Source of the DNA: Actinophytocola gossypii
GTDB taxonomy: Bacteria; Actinomycetota; Actinomycetes; Mycobacteriales; Pseudonocardiaceae
DNA: 64,000 bases
Direction of reading: 5' to 3'
Assembly: GCF_025165815.1 (NCBI RefSeq)
Contig: NZ_JAFFZE010000006.1
Location: 496,001-560,000, forward strand
The first letter of the stretch is position 1. Each line of letters begins with the position of its first letter. The notes under the pieces are model-generated. The model saw only the letters and a program-made list of their open reading frames with translations. It was not told where the DNA came from and ran no database searches. Positions 63,202 to 64,000 of this stretch are shown piece by piece. Position numbers and translations under genes: made by a program.

Positions 63202-63999
63202 CCTCACCCGCTCGAAGCTGCCGCGGGTGGTTTCGTAAATGCACGAGACGCCATGGCTGAGCAGCAGTTCGACAAGTTCGTCGCCCGGATGCGCTGGCAC
63301 CAGGACAGCAAGGTGCTTGGGCTGTACGTAGCGCGCGTAGTCCAGCACCTGACCGAGCGCGAGCCGAACATCGTCGCGGTCAATGGTCCCCTTCGCCTCG
63401 ATGAGTTCTTCGGTACGAAGGTTGAAGAGATCAACCCGAAGCGGATGCCCCTGGCCGGTCAGGAAGATGAACTTACTGCTGAAGTCCCCTTCCGCTGGTT
63501 GCGCCCAGGACTGGTAGCGCGCCACCAGTTCGGCTTCGCGCCGGACAGCCGTCGCCTCGCTGGCCCTGGCCCGAGTTCGGAACTTCGCCACGCGATGCAT
63601 CTCGACAGGCACATCCCGCACGAGGACGTCGCCCGTACCGACAGGCGGTTGCGCAGGGATGGTGTCCTGCCCCCGCAGCCGCGCACGCAGGCGCTCGGCC
63701 TCGGCCCGCATCTCGGCAGGACGAGCGACGAACTCGGCTGCCACGACGGCGTCCAGCTGATTGCCGTTGGTGCGCTTGCCGTGGTGGGTGGAATGCCTGG
63801 TGGCGATGTCCGCCATCTTGCGGGAAACGCTTGCCGGGCTCCTGAACTCTGGCCCGCGCCCTTCGAGGGGATGGAACTCCGGAGCCTGCAACAGCGCCGA
63901 GAGTTCGATGATGCGCCAGTCATTCTGCTTGGCGGTCGGCTGTTTCCAGTCGTTGTCCGCGACGACGGCACACGCCAGGATGATCTCGTCCCGTGTCCA
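63187..63999 (-). CDS. McrA-like / PD-(D/E)XK nuclease, 5' truncated at the window edge
   Basis: The frame is open to the right edge; 270 residues are visible. The first part (TRDEIILACAVVADNDW, RIIELSALLQAPEFH, GPEFRSPASVSRKMADIA) matches the N-terminal head domain seen in ScoMcrA-type methyl-dependent nucleases. The C-terminal part has RVDLFNLRTEELIEAKG, a PD-(D/E)XK-like core with Asp and Glu-x-Lys, then LGQVLDYARYVQPKHLAVLVP. A DNA-restriction role is likely but unproven. The start lies beyond the window. Confidence 0.7.
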   Translation of the reverse strand, partial: WTRDEIILACAVVADNDWKQPTAKQNDWRIIELSALLQAPEFHPLEGRGPEFRSPASVSRKMADIATRHSTHHGKRTNGNQLDAVVAAEFVARPAEMRAEAERLRARLRGQDTIPAQPPVGTGDVLVRDVPVEMHRVAKFRTRARASEATAVRREAELVARYQSWAQPAEGDFSSKFIFLTGQGHPLRVDLFNLRTEELIEAKGTIDRDDVRLALGQVLDYARYVQPKHLAVLVPAHPGDELVELLLSHGVSCIYETTRGSFERVRSAVV

Positions 64000-64000
64000 C

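Overview
The window is high-GC actinobacterial DNA. Codons end almost always in G or C, GTG and TTG starts are common, and there are 4-base stop/start overlaps, mycothiol-type enzymes and SARP/AfsR and LuxR-type regulators. Taken together with a stem-loop repeat and other traits, this suggests a filamentous member of the Pseudonocardiales (Amycolatopsis, Lentzea or Saccharothrix-like). That placement is an inference; no marker gene fixes the genus.

Region 1 (about 285-21202, all minus strand) is one compact nonribosomal peptide operon. In transcription order it holds an MbtH-like protein, a C-A-T module fused to a complete LanB-like (lantibiotic dehydratase glutamylation-domain) protein, a hidden 44-residue peptide gene, a C-A-T NRPS, a kynurenine 3-monooxygenase-like flavoprotein, a DUF6875-like protein, a third C-A-T NRPS (glycine-like code), an MFS exporter, a C-A-T-reductase NRPS and a SAM methyltransferase. 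From the NRPS-LanB gene on, every junction overlaps by 1 to 20 bases, so the whole set looks translationally coupled. The standout is the NRPS-LanB fusion followed, with perfect coupling, by a short Ser/Thr-rich peptide gene. This looks like a hybrid of nonribosomal and tRNA-dependent (PEARL-like) or RiPP-like chemistry, and the chain probably leaves as an aldehyde or alcohol through the terminal reductase. The operon abuts the 3' end of a secreted subtilase gene at the left edge.

Region 2 (21.5-39.97 kb) is a mosaic of small chromosomal genes: DUF3140 and DUF4235 proteins, a MerR regulator facing an alpha/beta hydrolase across a textbook MerR promoter, an alcohol dehydrogenase/SDR pair, an anti-sigma/anti-anti-sigma pair, a six-gene overlapping operon led by a winged-helix regulator, an ArsR-SRPBCC-reductase operon, and divergent regulator/enzyme pairs (TetR/aldo-keto reductase, MarR/SDR, LysR/MFS).

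Region 3 (39.95-56.4 kb) mixes secreted proteins with decayed genes. Intact genes encode a phosphodiester glycosidase-metallophosphoesterase, a SodC-like lipoprotein, a cutinase/PET-hydrolase-like enzyme, an acyl-CoA ligase followed by a large LuxR regulator, a PEBP-like protein, a Clp ATPase and a serine hydrolase lipoprotein. Three gene remnants (histidine kinase, molybdopterin oxidoreductase, siderophore-uptake genes) show local gene loss.

Region 4 (56.5-64 kb) holds an orphan response regulator, a DUF1023 hydrolase coupled to a WXG100-like small protein, a secreted endonuclease/phosphatase-type enzyme, an AfsR/SARP-type regulator, a small zinc-ribbon protein and, at the right edge, a 5'-truncated McrA-like nuclease gene. 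I saw no rRNA, tRNA, CRISPR array or intact insertion sequence.
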